A stretch of DNA of 64,000 bases from Cruorifilaria tuberocauda (Eukaryota; Nematoda; Chromadorea; Rhabditida; Onchocercidae): assembly GCA_013365365.1 (NCBI GenBank), contig JABVXU010000002.1:124001-188000 (forward strand). Direction: 5' to 3'. Each line of letters begins with the position of its first letter. Positions within the stretch are counted from its first letter, which is position 1. A program made the position numbers and the translations under genes. This document shows positions 1 to 13,413 of this stretch, piece by piece. Under the pieces are notes generated by a model, which did not search any database, was not told where the DNA came from, and saw only the letters and a program-made list of their open reading frames with translations.

Positions 1-58
1 AGCATTGATGTTGATGAAATAGCATTGATGGAACAGCATTGATGAGCAAGCATTGATG
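1..58. repeat. Short repeat of AGCATTGATG in a spectrin intron
   Basis: The decamer AGCATTGATG occurs exactly at 1-10, 21-30, 35-44 and 49-58, with variable spacers. It lies in the intron before the first spectrin exon seen here and is cut by the window edge, so its full length is unknown. I see no function for it. Confidence 0.8.
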
Positions 59-159
59 AAAGGTATAAGTATAATTGTGCTTTGCATCACTCATCATCTT
101 TTGAAGTAGATCACTTTGCTGTTTTTTACCACAATGGCGATATTCATTTTATCTTTTAG

Positions 160-3145
160 TACTGGAAGTGTATCAGTTCGCAAGGGATGCAGCGGTGGCT
201 GAAAGTTGGTTGATGGCGCAGGAACCATATCTTATATCGAAAGAATATGGGGTATTTTGTAGCCTTTTTATTTTCGAAAATAACTTCTGTATAAGTTGAA
301 TAATTAGTTTCAGTGATACATTGGAAAAATAATTGCAGTGAAACTTGCAAAATAATAACTGTTAGTGTTTTCAGCGGAATTTGGAAGAAACGATAAAGTT
401 GATCAAAAAGCACGAAGCTTTTGAAAAGTCAGCTAGTGCGCAAGAAGAACGATTCTTGGCATTGGAAAAATTAACAACGGTATAATATTATTTCTAAATA
501 TTTATTAAATATTTATCAGAAGTTATATTCAAATTCTTGATTGGTATTAGAGCAATATGTGCTCTTAATTTTGCTCCAGATTATCTGTTCACAGTTTGCA
601 TTTGCGTAGTCTCTTGCATTATTTATTATTTTAGACACATATTGATTTAAATATTCAATCTTGCTGAAATTTTAAATATTAAAATGTTTTCTCAATACCT
701 AGTTATTAAAGTTATATTTGGCATCTAAACTTGTGTCTTAATTATGAGTTCTTGTTTCTCTTAATAATTTTCCGATCCATTACCTTCCAGTTCAAATTGT
801 TAGTGACTCTGTCACTGTTGCTAAAAGCATTACCAGCGAAAGGCGTATTACTTTCTTTGAACAACATATGCTTACAACTATACAAATCTTGAGGACCATT
901 TGTTTGTTATCCAATCTATAACTCCATTTTCTTACTACTCATCGGTCTGAAAATTTTTAAAATAATAAATTAAAACATAAATGAAATGATCTGAATAACT
1001 TGTCATTTAACTTTCTTTTTTTATTGCATTTCTTTGTTCAATAAATTATATTGACGCTAGATTATTATTGGTAATTATCGCATTCGTTTAAATACGTATG
1101 AAGTATAAGCAATTTTCAGTTTGAATTGAAAGAAATGCAAAGGCGAGATATGGAGGAAGTGGAACGTCGCACATTTAGTGGACCGCCTGGTGATGTACGT
1201 CATGGAGCTCTACAACGAACGTTAGGTGCAACAGGTGAACGATCTGCGGAAATAGTATTCCCAATGGAAAGAGGACCTCAAACTTCTGATGGTGAGTACT
1301 GCTTAGTATGTTGGGGTTGTAGAAATTTCTCTATTCTCTGATTATTACGGTAGGTTTTTAAATTTTAGCTCCAATCAAAATTATATTGTTAAAATTTTGT
1401 GTTTGATTAGCTTAATCATTAACGTGAGAATTCAAAATATTGTTTACGGTTCTACTGTAACAAATTCGCCGCATGTATTTTTTTTTTCAACTATCCCTGT
1501 TATTCACAACAATTTTTTAAAATTAGCATTTGTGAAAAACATGATGTGCACATTTACACATTTTATTCTAGTGCATGATAACGTGCATGTGTTTTGCACA
1601 GCTTTTCAGCACGCTTTGCAGATTTCGGTGACGAAAATTTACATCGTGCTATGAGCAGCAGTAATGGTACATCACGAAAAACTAGACACATTGCTGGTAC
1701 ATTTCACATTTTCCTTGAGGGTAAAGCCCTAAAATTTTAAATTTTGCTACAAACATTAAATGAGGCGAAATATCTGCATGTTCGTAATTTCTATGTGAAG
1801 AAAGAGTTTTGATGTTATCAAGCGTTGATATCATCTTGATCTTGTACAAAACAAGAATGTGTTTGTTTTATTGCTTTTTATGTTTTTTAAATCGACAGAT
1901 TATGAAATTTTGTTATATGAAGTGAACGCGTGTTTATAATTTGCACTGTTTGATAAATTTTTCGTCCTTGCTGTTATAGACAGTATTATAAATTCATAGT
2001 AATGTGTTCCTGTAGTGTTAGAATAATATAGCAGTAGTAATAATCGTAGCTGTTGTGCTGTTTGCAGAACGTAATAGTCGATTAATGGCATCAGAACCGT
2101 CTGGTTGGCGATTATCATTGTCGAGATCGGCTCGTTTTGATGTACACGATTTACGGGGTAAGAAAGCAAGGACTGCTTATTTCTTTCTTCAATAAACCGG
2201 CGCTTTTATTCCTTGAAGTGTATAATTTTTGCATGAATTTTGAGTTATTTGTTATTTTGTTAGTAGTGATGTTCATATATTTTGTTTTTCAAAGCAGTAA
2301 CGAAAATTACTTTGCCACTTCCCTTGACTATCACAGTAATCACAGTAAGCATGTCTCTTCGTGTTATCGCAAACGCGTTCCGGATGTGGGATCGTACATT
2401 AACTCTGTTGAAAAAACCTATAGACATCAATAAATTTCTTAATTTTGTTATAAATTCATAACTGTTATTTTTTGATAAATTCTATATATTCTAGGGATTG
2501 ATGTAGGTGGTGCTTTTGAAGGTATATTAATCAGGAAGCATACGTATGAGTCTTTGGATCGAAAAGCATCAAACAGGTAAATTTTTTACTGGAGTCTAAA
2601 TTTTTAAGCCTTATTTTAAATTTTAATTAATTTTTGAGGTCTTGCCGCTTTTTTAGGTCGTGGGAAAAAGTATATGCAGTATTACACGGGTCACAGTTGG
2701 CATTTTTCAAGGATCAAAAACACATGGAGGAAAATACATTGTTTCGTGGAGAGGAACCATTGAATTTGGAGGATTGTTCAATTAGTGTCGCGGCAGAATA
2801 TACGAAAAAGAAAAATGTTTTGTCACTGAAATCTCCGAGTGGAGCTGAGTATCTGTTACAAACTGCCAGCGATGTGAGTTTGGCTGGAATTTCTTAAGCT
2901 TTTAAACTTGAACTGCAGATTTTTAGATAAAATAAATCATCAAAGTAATATCCCTACATTATTCTGATTTCGATCAATATATGAATACTCATGTGCGTAG
3001 TTTTCAGGAAGATATGGAAAGATGGCTGCGGCGGTTACAGCTTGCTACGGGGCAGTCAGAAGATGAAGCAACTCGTTCCCAAACATTGCCAGTTGAGGGG
3101 TCTAGCAAAGCAAAAAAAGGTTTCTTTAGTCGAGGAAAGAAATGA
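160..3145 (+). CDS. unc-70: Beta-spectrin, C-terminal part with PH domain (5' end outside window)
   Basis: This is the 3' end of a beta-spectrin, the actin- and alpha-spectrin-linked protein of the membrane skeleton. Exons are 160-252, 375-479, 1120-1291, 1610-1696, 2068-2157, 2495-2576, 2657-2873 and 3008-3145. The first three carry the last spectrin-repeat helices, with [18 protein letters not shown] and then [20 protein letters not shown]. Low-complexity serine/arginine linker exons follow. The last three exons encode a pleckstrin-homology domain, from [19 protein letters not shown] through [16 protein letters not shown] to [14 protein letters not shown], and the protein ends in FFSRGKK. 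All joins from the second exon on keep phase. The join 252/375 does not: the first exon carries one A too many in the A-run at 240-243 compared with the expected SKEYG. A PH domain of this kind binds phosphoinositides; that is family knowledge. Confidence 0.93.
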
Positions 3146-5187
3146 TTGTCATGCAAAAATAGAGCTCATGTTTAGGACTTACTTTGGCAAGTTAAGTGCC
3201 GAAGAATTCATGGTGTTGTAAGTTTTAATTTATGCAGAGTTTTTTCGATTCGGAAGTTCTTTTATCAAGAGATTTAAGAAGTTTTAAGGATTGATTTCTA
3301 TAGAATTTGTACTCGATTTTATCAAAGATATATTTTATCAAAGAGTGAAAGTTTCATAAAGTACTGTTTCAGCAATTAGTTGAACAAGAAAAATGAAAAA
3401 TACTCTGTATTTTGCTGTACTTCTGTGTAAGCACTATCTTCATCTTCATTTTCACATTTTCTCTGTCATTTGAAATGTAAGCAACGTTTTCATTTAGCAG
3501 TTCCTCGATGAGCTTATTGTGTCTGCAAATCCTGGTTATTTCTTTTTTTCAAAGTTAGAGTTTTGTTAGCCAAAGAATGAATTTTCATTCCAGTTCTTAT
3601 GAAAATGGTGATTTATGCTGATTTCTTATGCGAAGAAAATTTCCTGCTTGTTATAGCTTTATCATTTCTTCTTTCTCGAATTCTGAAACAAGTTTATTTA
3701 GATGTTATATTTTTGTGCTTTACGCGTGAGATTTGTAGCAGAAAGAAATGAGCTTCCTTTTTTGCTACATCCGTGTTCCTGAATTGAGAATAATTGGATA
3801 AATTGGAAGATTTTAAGATTACCTTAACGATCTGTAAAATCATTTCCCTTTTACTGAAATATTTCGATTTTTTCAAAATCATAATTCTTTAGAAATTGCA
3901 CAGAAATATAAAATTTGCAAGATTGCAAAAGTTCAATTATAAATAAATAAACTCGTTTAATTTTCCTAATATCCGTTGAATTATTTGTTGACAGCGCATA
4001 GAGATCTGAAATGTTTCCAACAAATTTTGCAAATGTGTTCTGAGATGTATTTTTGAAACAAAATGTTGGAACTATTCAAGCCGAGGCAATACTCATTTAA
4101 TCTGACCTACTTAATCGTTCACTATAGTTTATGTTTTTTTCACAAATTAATTTGGTGTGTGTTCTTCTTGTCACATTTCCAATTTCGGTACTGCCTTGGC
4201 GTTTGCCGTTTCACTGAATTTAGTCGACCACAAATTGGCCATTCTAGTGACAAAATTATTTAATTAAAAATTTTTACTTTAAAACGAAAAACAGAAAGAG
4301 TGATTTTTTTGAATATCTTATATCGTAAAACTCATAAGATGGGTTAAATTCGTTTTTGTGCTGTTTTTTAGCTTCAGCTATAACAAATTTACTTTTTATC
4401 AGAATTTTAATGAAATCTTGAAATGAATTAGATTGCAGCTGATAAGGACTATCCTTCATATATTGCTACTACTGTTTATGCACTGCCATCCTTGTTGTTT
4501 CAACATTTGCAGCGAAGTAGAATTTTTTGAATTGTTTTCATGAATCGCATTATTGTTGAATCCTTTTTAGCTATCGCTTTTGCTTAACTTATATTTAGTG
4601 GATGACGTAACAAATTGCGCACTATTGCATAAGAACTTCTAATAAAAAAATTGATCAGTGCTTATAATGCTATATTGGCCAGTACTTTCGAAATGAATGT
4701 ACTGACCTTAGCATTCTCGGTTGAAGGATCGATTTCTAATCATATCATTTTTCATTTAGAAAAAATAATTCGCCATTTCGTATTATATAATAAGCACTCT
4801 GTAATATGGTTTTTCCATATATTTAATTTTATTAAGACTTACAGAAAGTTTTTGTTTCCTTTTGTAGAATGAGTTGTTGAAACTTTGCAACTTTGTATTC
4901 CGTTTGAAATTTAGGAACATAGAAGCATTACTCCGATGCATTGGAACAGAAGCATTTTTTCTTGTTTTTTTAAATGTTATAACCATCGATTTGAGGAGAA
5001 AAGGAGCTGAAGATGTTTTCAATATAATTTATTCTCTCTCATTTACTAAATCTTATTGCCACAACTTTTATGTGAATTGGAGATTTCCATATTGTCTTCG
5101 TTTTTCCATTCAAATAAATTTGTTTTCTTGAGGCTTATAGTTTGCACAAAAAATAAGCAGCGATGAACAATTTTTCTTGTTTAACAG
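3146..5187 (+). other. Spectrin 3' region between two alternative ends
   Basis: This AT-rich stretch lies between the stop of the PH-containing form and a downstream candidate last exon. It should hold the 3' UTR of the long form (AATAAA-like runs near 3940) and intron sequence for the short form. The open frames here are short and have no protein-like composition. Confidence 0.5.
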
Positions 5188-5285
5188 GGACAATAACACC
5201 CGATATGTGTCGGAGACTAGTGGTCGATAAATTCAAGAAATTTCATAGGATGCTCCGAGGTGGAACTGATGGCTCTTCACTCTAG
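5188..5285 (+). other. unc-70: Probable alternative last exon of beta-spectrin, without PH domain
   Basis: After the acceptor TTGTTTAACAG, a 98-base exon reads TITPDMCRRLVVDKFKKF followed by HRMLRGGTDGSSL and a TAG stop. It needs an upstream donor of phase 1. The spectrin exons ending at 1291, 1696 and 2157 all end in phase 1, and the PH exons can be skipped. The exon ending at 2873 (phase 0) would give an immediate stop. Vertebrate beta-spectrins have short forms that lack the PH domain, so a C-terminal switch is plausible. Alternatively the exon belongs to an unseen neighbour. Confidence 0.6.
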
Positions 5286-7294
5286 ATTTTTCAGTGCTTT
5301 TCAAGATTTCTGCAAAGTTTAGGCTTCTTTGCAACTCATTTTAACCTACATAATAACTGATCTCTCCGCAAAAATTCTCTGTCTTGAATAATTAAAAGTA
5401 CTTCATAAACTATATTTCAATTTGAAGCAGTCCTGAAATGTACAGCATGAAATAATGAAGTAAGTCAGCAAAGTTAAACTTTTATATATTTTGGATTTCA
5501 TAATTTAGTGTTAGCAAAAAATGAGATTTATTTTCTTCGAAAAAATACAGTTACATTATTTTCCGATAAATTCTGATTTGCTATTTTCGAATAAGACTAT
5601 TTAAAAGAAAAAAATTCACATTCAACGTTTTAACATAATTTAACGATTTAAAAAATGTTTTAAATTAACTGATTTCAACGTTCTATGAATAGCATTCAAT
5701 AATTGAATATAGCTCAAACATTTTTGGACACAAATTTGTTGATCATTATCGTACAGGAGAGAAAATACGATATCAAATAATAAAATCAGAAAATTTTTTC
5801 ATCTCTAAAATTGTTTTAAAATATCACATTTGCACAGTATTATTATTTTTTATAATATAATGTAATCGTTTTATGGCGTTATTAATTTTCAACTTTTTTA
5901 AAATCGCTTTTTCAATTATAAATGATTGCGTTGGTTTTTTCTCACTTTTTGTTTTAAAAATTTTTCTTGTAAGAAAAAAAAATATCAGCCAAATTGTGGA
6001 ATGTTTCCATCTATTTCGACAGATTAAATAAAAATAATCAACTTTGTAAATCGACGATGAAATGATCTTAGTTGGCGGAAAAGAAAAAATACTACAAAGC
6101 AGTTGTTTTTCGTCAAACAAAAAGTAATTCTATTCTTGTTCTTTCACTTTTCCGCCCTTATTCATTGATAGAAACAATCATTCATTACTTTTTATTTTCT
6201 TTTACTTTCTATTTTTTTAAAATCAATATTCCTTCTAGGCAATTGTTTTCTCATTTTTATTTATTATTTATTTTAAAATTATTCAAAAATTTTCTATGAA
6301 TTTTATTTCTTGATTACAGCATTTGCATATTGTTATTATATTTATATCACTGTTATAAATGCATTTATTTTTGTTTGCTGCCATCCAGGCTAAATTTTTT
6401 TCACTCAATTAGCAGAAAGTTTCATTTAAAAAAATCATTTTTACGAATAAATACCTTATTACTTCCTACTTTTAATCGAATTCTTTTTCAAGATATAAAG
6501 AAAACTGTAATTTGCAATGTTTAATAAACTAGCAAATTAATAAATTGATGATCAAAAAAACTGAAAAGTGACTAGTAGTAATTTGAGCTGAACTGATATA
6601 GCCAGCCTTTTGTTACTATAAAAGGCCTCTTGAACCATCATCACATTTAGTTGAATAATATTTTATTTTTTCCTTAACTGATAATTAAAAAAAAATGAAA
6701 AGGTTGGTGAATACATAACGATCCATTCATTTACACGTTTACATTTATGGCTTTGCAATCCTTCTTTTCGTCCCAGTTGTTAACAGCGTTAACAGCCTCA
6801 ATATCAACGATTATTGATAACTCCCAGTGGCATCGTCTTTCCATTAGTCAGACTCAAAATCCTTTATTCTGCCAAATGTTAAATCTAGAAGCAAATCAAC
6901 AGGAACTTGCAAATTATCAGTTTTTCAACTTCCTAAATCTGTTTCTTTGCTCCTGAAATGATATTTTCTCAATTCTTAATTTGAAGCATCTCTCCACATT
7001 ACAAAAAATAGCATTTGCTTTTAACAATGATAACAATTCTTAGGATAACTCCGTTTTTCCATATTTGTATTTTTTCGATATTCATTTTATAAGTTGCGAA
7101 ATCTACTGAATAATGTGTTTTCGTATATGAATTGACCGAATTTTTATTCATTTGAAGGAACTTTTTCTTCAATTAAATTTTTCTTCCATCAAAATTCTTA
7201 TCAGATTTTGCTAACAATGCTAACGATAAAAGTTATTATTTGATGACAGTGCAGCATATTTCGATTTCTTCTTATCATTTTTGTACAGATATGA

Positions 7295-7340
7295 CTTTTC
7301 TAAAATGTTGCAATCTCAAACTTCTGCTGAAGTAATAAAT
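7295..7340 (+). repeat. Copy 1 of a dispersed, coding-like 46-base repeat
   Basis: This 46-base block is about 89% identical to 10397-10442 in the same orientation. In one frame both copies read FSKMLQ-x-QTSAEVIN. Three of the five differences are silent at third positions (TTG/TTA, CAA/CAG, GCT/GCC); the other two fall in one codon, TCT/TTC. That pattern suggests descent from a protein-coding ancestor. Here the open frame runs on (7281-7493) after a TTTTTGTACAG acceptor, but I see no gene around it. Confidence 0.6.
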
Positions 7341-10002
7341 GGAATGAACAAATGGAAATTTACTTCTGAAGGTTGCAAATTCAATTCATTCTTGCAAATT
7401 ATGGATTTCTCGAATTCATGGCTAAAAGTCTTCGCTGCTATCAATGACAGGAAATGCCACTTTCTTACTGTTAATGATATCGATTTAAAGTAAAATTTAA
7501 AATATTTGCAACCAAAAAACATCAAATCATCAAAATGATGATTTAATTTTTTTTCAAAGATTAATTAAATATTAATTTAAATGAGAGAGATTTTCCAATT
7601 CTTCGGTCTTTCGTGATAGTTCCGATATTCACTATGTTCTGCATGATATTGGTCTTGAACTAATTCGAGTGAAAGCGGCATTAGTCCAATCATTTGTGAA
7701 GCTATAAATCACCGTCATTTAATTCCATGATCTAATTTTATACACTGAAAATATTTCGACACATTGTATTGTTGGAAAAGTAATGAATGGGAAGTTCATT
7801 CATAGAGAGGTCACTATAGAAGCGTTTTCGCTCACATTTTCGACAGGTCATATTGAGTTATCCATAGGAGGACTCTTGAAGATCTCTATGATGTTGAAAT
7901 GAAATTTGACTTAAAAGCAGTGAATAGAACTGATAATAACTTACAGTTTGAACTGATATGAAGACATTTGTGGCCAATTGGAGCAATGGAAATTTTTCGA
8001 GTCAGTTTGTGGGATCACGAAAATTGTTATTTAATTTTCACGCCGATATCCACCGAATTTCAAGTTAATCAAGAAACAGCTTTTATTCTTGTGCAGTTGT
8101 TCATTGCAACGAACGAAAAGATAATAGAATTGAATTATCAGAATATTAACAGCTAAAGCAGAAGAAACTATGTGACAATAAGAATGATAAAATCCAAGTA
8201 AAAATTAAGGATCATTGAGGTAGAAATCATTTCGTTTTATTACGTTAAAAATAAATATTTTTTCTGCGTAAGTTCATCATCTTACTGAATCGATCGATTA
8301 TTTTGATCGATTGATCTCATAGCACAAAATCGCAGCACATTTTGATAATTAAATTTGTTGTTAGGTTCGAAACTTTTTAATTATTTGCACTATTTTTTAA
8401 ATATTTTGCCTTTTCAATACGAATGAATTTTCCAGGAAAAATCAATACTATGTCTTCGAAGTACTTTTTTCTTTTTTAAATAATTTTCAATGGATGTTTT
8501 CATCAAAAAATTAAAGAAGGTAAAATCTAATTTTCTCCTCTCTTTTCTTCTCTAAACGATGCTATCGATGGTTGCTTTTCCGTGTTTCTTTTCACGTGTG
8601 TAAGTGCATAGAAGTTTTATGCACAGATGTTGATATAGTCAGGAGTTTCATTGTTTTATCGACCTCCTATTTCCCTTTTCATCCTATCTGATATTGTCGT
8701 ATCAGACATCTGGTACGATATTTTTGATCCTTCTTTTGGTTTATTCATTTCATATATATATATTTGAATTATTTCTTGCAGGAAGAGAAGAGGTCATTTT
8801 TTTTTCTTTGAAATTACTCGTAAATTAGCTTGATATTAATTATACATTAAGAAGTAATGATGCTGTAAAAGCACAATGTGTAATGGCATGGCAAATGTCG
8901 CATAGACTTCTTACCTCATGAGAATGAATTTCGTTTTAGCAAAGTAAAATTAAGTAGCTTTTCCACTTCTTTTCACCAATTCAAATTTGTTTGAAAATTC
9001 AAATAGCATTTGATAAGGAAGTTTTTACAAATGTTTGCAATGAATAGAAGTTATCAGTAGTAATAGGCTGAAAGAATGATGGGAATGAGAAATTTTGGGC
9101 ATAATAATATAATTCAATCATTTGATGATAGAATGAATTTGTTTGTTAACACTGGCAAGTATGAAATATGAATTTTCATCGGTCTACCCTTGAATTTCAC
9201 TTTTATCCTCATTTCATTCTTAAATCGATTTTATCTCAACGATTGTTCTAATTCATTTCTGCAATTTTAACTTTATGTATTTCACACTTAACCAATGCTA
9301 ACATAATAAATTTTTTCCGATTTTTCACTTATTTTCTCACTTTAATTACTTAAATTAATGGTACCAAATTTGTTGTACTTTACTTGCTGTCACATTAGCA
9401 CGGGATAGTGAATAATGATAAGATTTCTGATAGTTACCAGTTATAAGAGAAGAATTACAATTGCATAAAATGAAATGTATGTTAGTCATATCATTAAACA
9501 TATAAAAAAATTAGCGAAGCATTTTTTCTTTGAAATTTATATTAAAAAAATTCGAAATAAAATTTGCTAAAATTTTATACAGAGTTACTGTTTAATATTT
9601 GCGTAACAACTATTGTTGCAGAAATATTACGGGGAGAAACAGAAATGGTAGCGAAGAAGGAACCTAGAAAAACGCTAAACTTTTCTACAAAAGATAACTT
9701 TTGGTAATTTAGTGATAGAAGTTGAATTCTACTGATATAATCTCTCATATTCATATTACTTCGGTTCTAGCAATTAAGAAAATAAAATACTGAAATTTAA
9801 TTTAACTTAATCTTATCTCTGAAATTGTTAATCCATCAATTAAATTTAAGCGCTTTACAAAAGTTAGCATCTTGCTAAAGGTGTAGTCAGTCACGTCTTC
9901 TGTTTACTCTCTCTACTTATATGGAGAGATTCATTCATGTATATAAATATCAAAGTACTACAGGCGAATGTGCCGAAACTATCATCGATCTTTCTGTTAG
10001 TA

Positions 10003-10060
10003 AGAGAGAGAGAGACAGGGAGAGGGAGAGAGGGAAAGAGAAGAGAAAGAATGAAGAGGA
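10003..10060. repeat. GA-rich microsatellite
   Basis: An imperfect (GA)n tract with GGGA and GAAA interruptions. It generates spurious arginine/glutamate-rich open frames that should not be called as genes. Confidence 0.9.
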
Positions 10061-10396
10061 AATATTCTCTTTTCTCTTTTCTCCTATTTTTACACTTATT
10101 TCCTTTTCATTTTATTGTAAATTTGTTAACTGATAAGTGTAATAAGTTATAAATTTAAATTTGAAAAGTATGAATTGTTTATTGTGGATAATAAAAATAT
10201 TTAATTTTTTTAATAATCCAAAAAATGTTTTTCAATTATCAAATCTCAAAATAATTTAAATCCTAAATGCTTGAAACGGTCAACTGTTATTTCTATAAGC
10301 ACATCATAGATGTATTCCATTTACAAACGTTTTTTCTGCCCATCTTTCGATATATTTCTATTTATTCTTATCACTGCTGCACCATCGAAAATATAC

Positions 10397-10442
10397 CTTT
10401 TCTAAAATGTTACAATTCCAGACTTCTGCCGAAGTAATAAAT
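10397..10442 (+). repeat. Copy 2 of the coding-like 46-base repeat
   Basis: Partner of 7295-7340. The FSKMLQ-x-QTSAEVIN reading is kept, but the flanks diverge at once downstream and the frame soon closes, so this copy looks like a relic. The three preceding codons are also comparable (KYT here, RYD in copy 1). Confidence 0.6.
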
Positions 10443-13370
10443 TCAAATTTTGTGGAAAGATGAATAACCTAAAAACCTGAATCGTTTTACTTTCATAAAT
10501 AATATTTTATGCATTTCCAAATAATGAAAGATTACGTCTGATTCAATGTATTGTTCAATGTATGTATGCAATTTTTTCAGTGTTCATCAATTGAATATTT
10601 ATTAATGTGTGGGAATGGAAATTAATAAATTAATTAAATGGATCAATTTTTTAATGCTTATTATACTTAAATTCCATTAATTATTTATTATGTCATGTAG
10701 TAATAAAGCAATCTTTTTTCAAAATAAAAGTTCGTGCTAAAATATTGTTATCAAATAATCCCAAATTAAATATAAACTCAATTCCATATCATTTCTTTGA
10801 AGAATCGGAATTTATTTTTTGATTAATTTCGTTTTACAGAGCTGAAATTTTCCAAAACAAATCATTCTTTAGCAAAACATTAATTTTAGGTCATTAGGAC
10901 AACTCGGAAAATTAGGTCAATGTAGCACTTCAATCAAATTTTGTTATTGCTTTATGTTGCTAATTGCTTTGTTTCAGCTGCTTGAATGGTACTTTCTGCA
11001 ATTTCCTTTTTTTAAGATGAATTTTCATTAGAGATTCCGTGATAACCAGTGAACAATTGAGCTTAGAGGCTTGTAACAATTTTTATATACATTAAAATAG
11101 AAAATAAGAAAGAAATTTTAATTTATTGCTCATGTGCCCAAAAGAGTTAATAATCACTCATAATCATTAAGAAAACATTTTCTGCGAATATTAAAATCTG
11201 TTGAAAGCCGTGAAGTATTTCATTAAATATTTATCAAAAATGAGAATGAATGCATTGCATTTTTCATTCTGCCAATACTTTTTTCACTTATGAAAATTTA
11301 ATAAAAATGAAAACATTAATTAATTACACGAAAACATTATTCTGCATCCCATATCTTTCTTTTACAATAATTTTGAGCCAAGTTGTTTTTTCCAACTTTT
11401 CCATTCTATTTTATATCAGTTGATTAACTTATTTTTAATTTAATTATGGACAAAACACAGTAATTCGAAACTGATTGAAGAAGTTTGTGTCAAATAACAT
11501 TTACAAACGGCAACATCGCATCAGTTAATTTAAAATTCAAAAATAATTTTATCCTCGCTTTGTCTTTCTTACTCTTTCAGCTTATTTTACTTCAGAATTA
11601 AATCCTGTCATTAATTTAAACATATATAATACTTACAGGTTTTACTAAGTCTAATTATTTTAGATTTAATAAAAATATTGCATTTTACAGCATTTACTCG
11701 ATTTTGTTGGTATTCAATTATTCCATTAACTTAATCGATTCAGTAGTGATATCTATAACTGTTTGTTTTTTGCACTATTTGCTAATGTATTGATGCAATA
11801 AAATTTTCTTTAATATGTCATGATATGTAATTTGTTCCTGATTTTTCACATTTTTATTGACTGATTATGAAGATCTAGTATCTTCAGATGAAGAAAAAAT
11901 CTGATACATCGATACCAGATTACACTTATCCATTTCCACTTAATTTTGAATCTCCCTCTCTCAATCTTCTCCCTCGTAAGACATGAATCTAAGAGAGAAG
12001 CAATCGATAAACTTTTTCCAAACAGGATTCTCATTTGAAAATTTCCTTCCGAATGAGATTTTCATAAAATTCCCGTGAAAAAAGAACCGGAATTCCGAAT
12101 TTATTTTACATTTAACTAATTGTTAGTGAGGCAGAAAATGTAAAATTTTCTAATGAAAAATTATGTTTTGTTACATCTAATTATGTTACATCTACTTCTT
12201 TTTGTTGCTCTGAAGAAACATTAGCATTCTGAGAGACTTCTGAAAAGATGAAGTCAAATGGAAAAAGACCAGTGAAATTATCAAGCAATAAACAGACAAT
12301 TGGAATGACAATTCTAAGTTCACAGGCCTAGCATCTTCAATGAAGCAGTAAACAATCCGATAAAATCAATTTCATGTTTTAAACAGGAAAAAGGATTAAG
12401 TAAATGAGATAAAGAATAGGATCGTTTAATTACCCACATTGAAATATCCATAAATGAGGAAAGATTAGATTTTTAGACAGATCACAAATTTAGGAAGATA
12501 GCTGTATCATTGACGTTATATAAGTAAAAAAAGATTAAATTAGCACGATGTTTCAGAAATATTCAAATAATAAAAAAGTTATGCACAAATGCTTAGGTAA
12601 TTGGTTTTGATAATTGCCGCTCATTATTTATATTATTTTCACTATTCATTTATTTCTCAATTCCCTAACTTTGCTTTTTGTATGAAAAATAAAGGAAGCA
12701 AAGACATGAATATCTGATTTGAACGAAAAACCTTTCTTCTATCAAACATTTGCAAAAAACACATTGGAAATAAAGGCTAGAGATAGGATATGAAGTCATT
12801 TCCACTGGATGAAAATGTTTCTCGTCTGGAAGAAATTAAGTTTTGATAAATCATATGGATTTCATCTCTTTCTCTTTCTCATTCACAGATTCCCTTATAT
12901 TTCATTTCCATCTTTTGGGAATAGGCGTTAAGATTTGCTTAAAATCCAGAACTTAAAAAATTTTCTAATTTTTGGAAACTTCATCAAAACCTCTACTTAG
13001 TCCTCATTTTCCATTTGCTTACATTTTATTTTGCTATAAAACCATCAATTCTAATCCTGTTAATTAATTTTATAATTGACTCACTTTTTTGTATTGTGAA
13101 GTAATTATTTCCTTCCAATTCTTATCTGAACAAGGCATGAAAGACGAAAATTGATATTTTGTTTCTTCCGATTATAACACAATTTTATTTTGTTCAACTT
13201 TTCAAAACGACATTAGATTTTATACTTTCCTTACTCTGTGAAACTCGAGAAATTACTTTAGATGGATAAGTGTAGGAGCATAACTTTATTTCAATGTACG
13301 AGTATAGGAGAATTCTACTTCAGAAATTTCTACAATTTAAGCAAAGGTAGCAACGACAATTGCAATTTTA

Positions 13371-13413
13371 GTGTGTGTGTGTAGAGAGAGAGAAAGAGAG
13401 AAAAAGGGAGGAG
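13371..13413. repeat. GT/GA compound microsatellite
   Basis: A (GT)n run passes directly into (GA)n and AG-rich sequence. A separate CA-rich stretch follows near 13881-13911. Confidence 0.9.

Noticed and set aside
9921..10152. Arginine/glutamate-rich open frames
   Set aside because: They are translations of the GA microsatellite in two frames.
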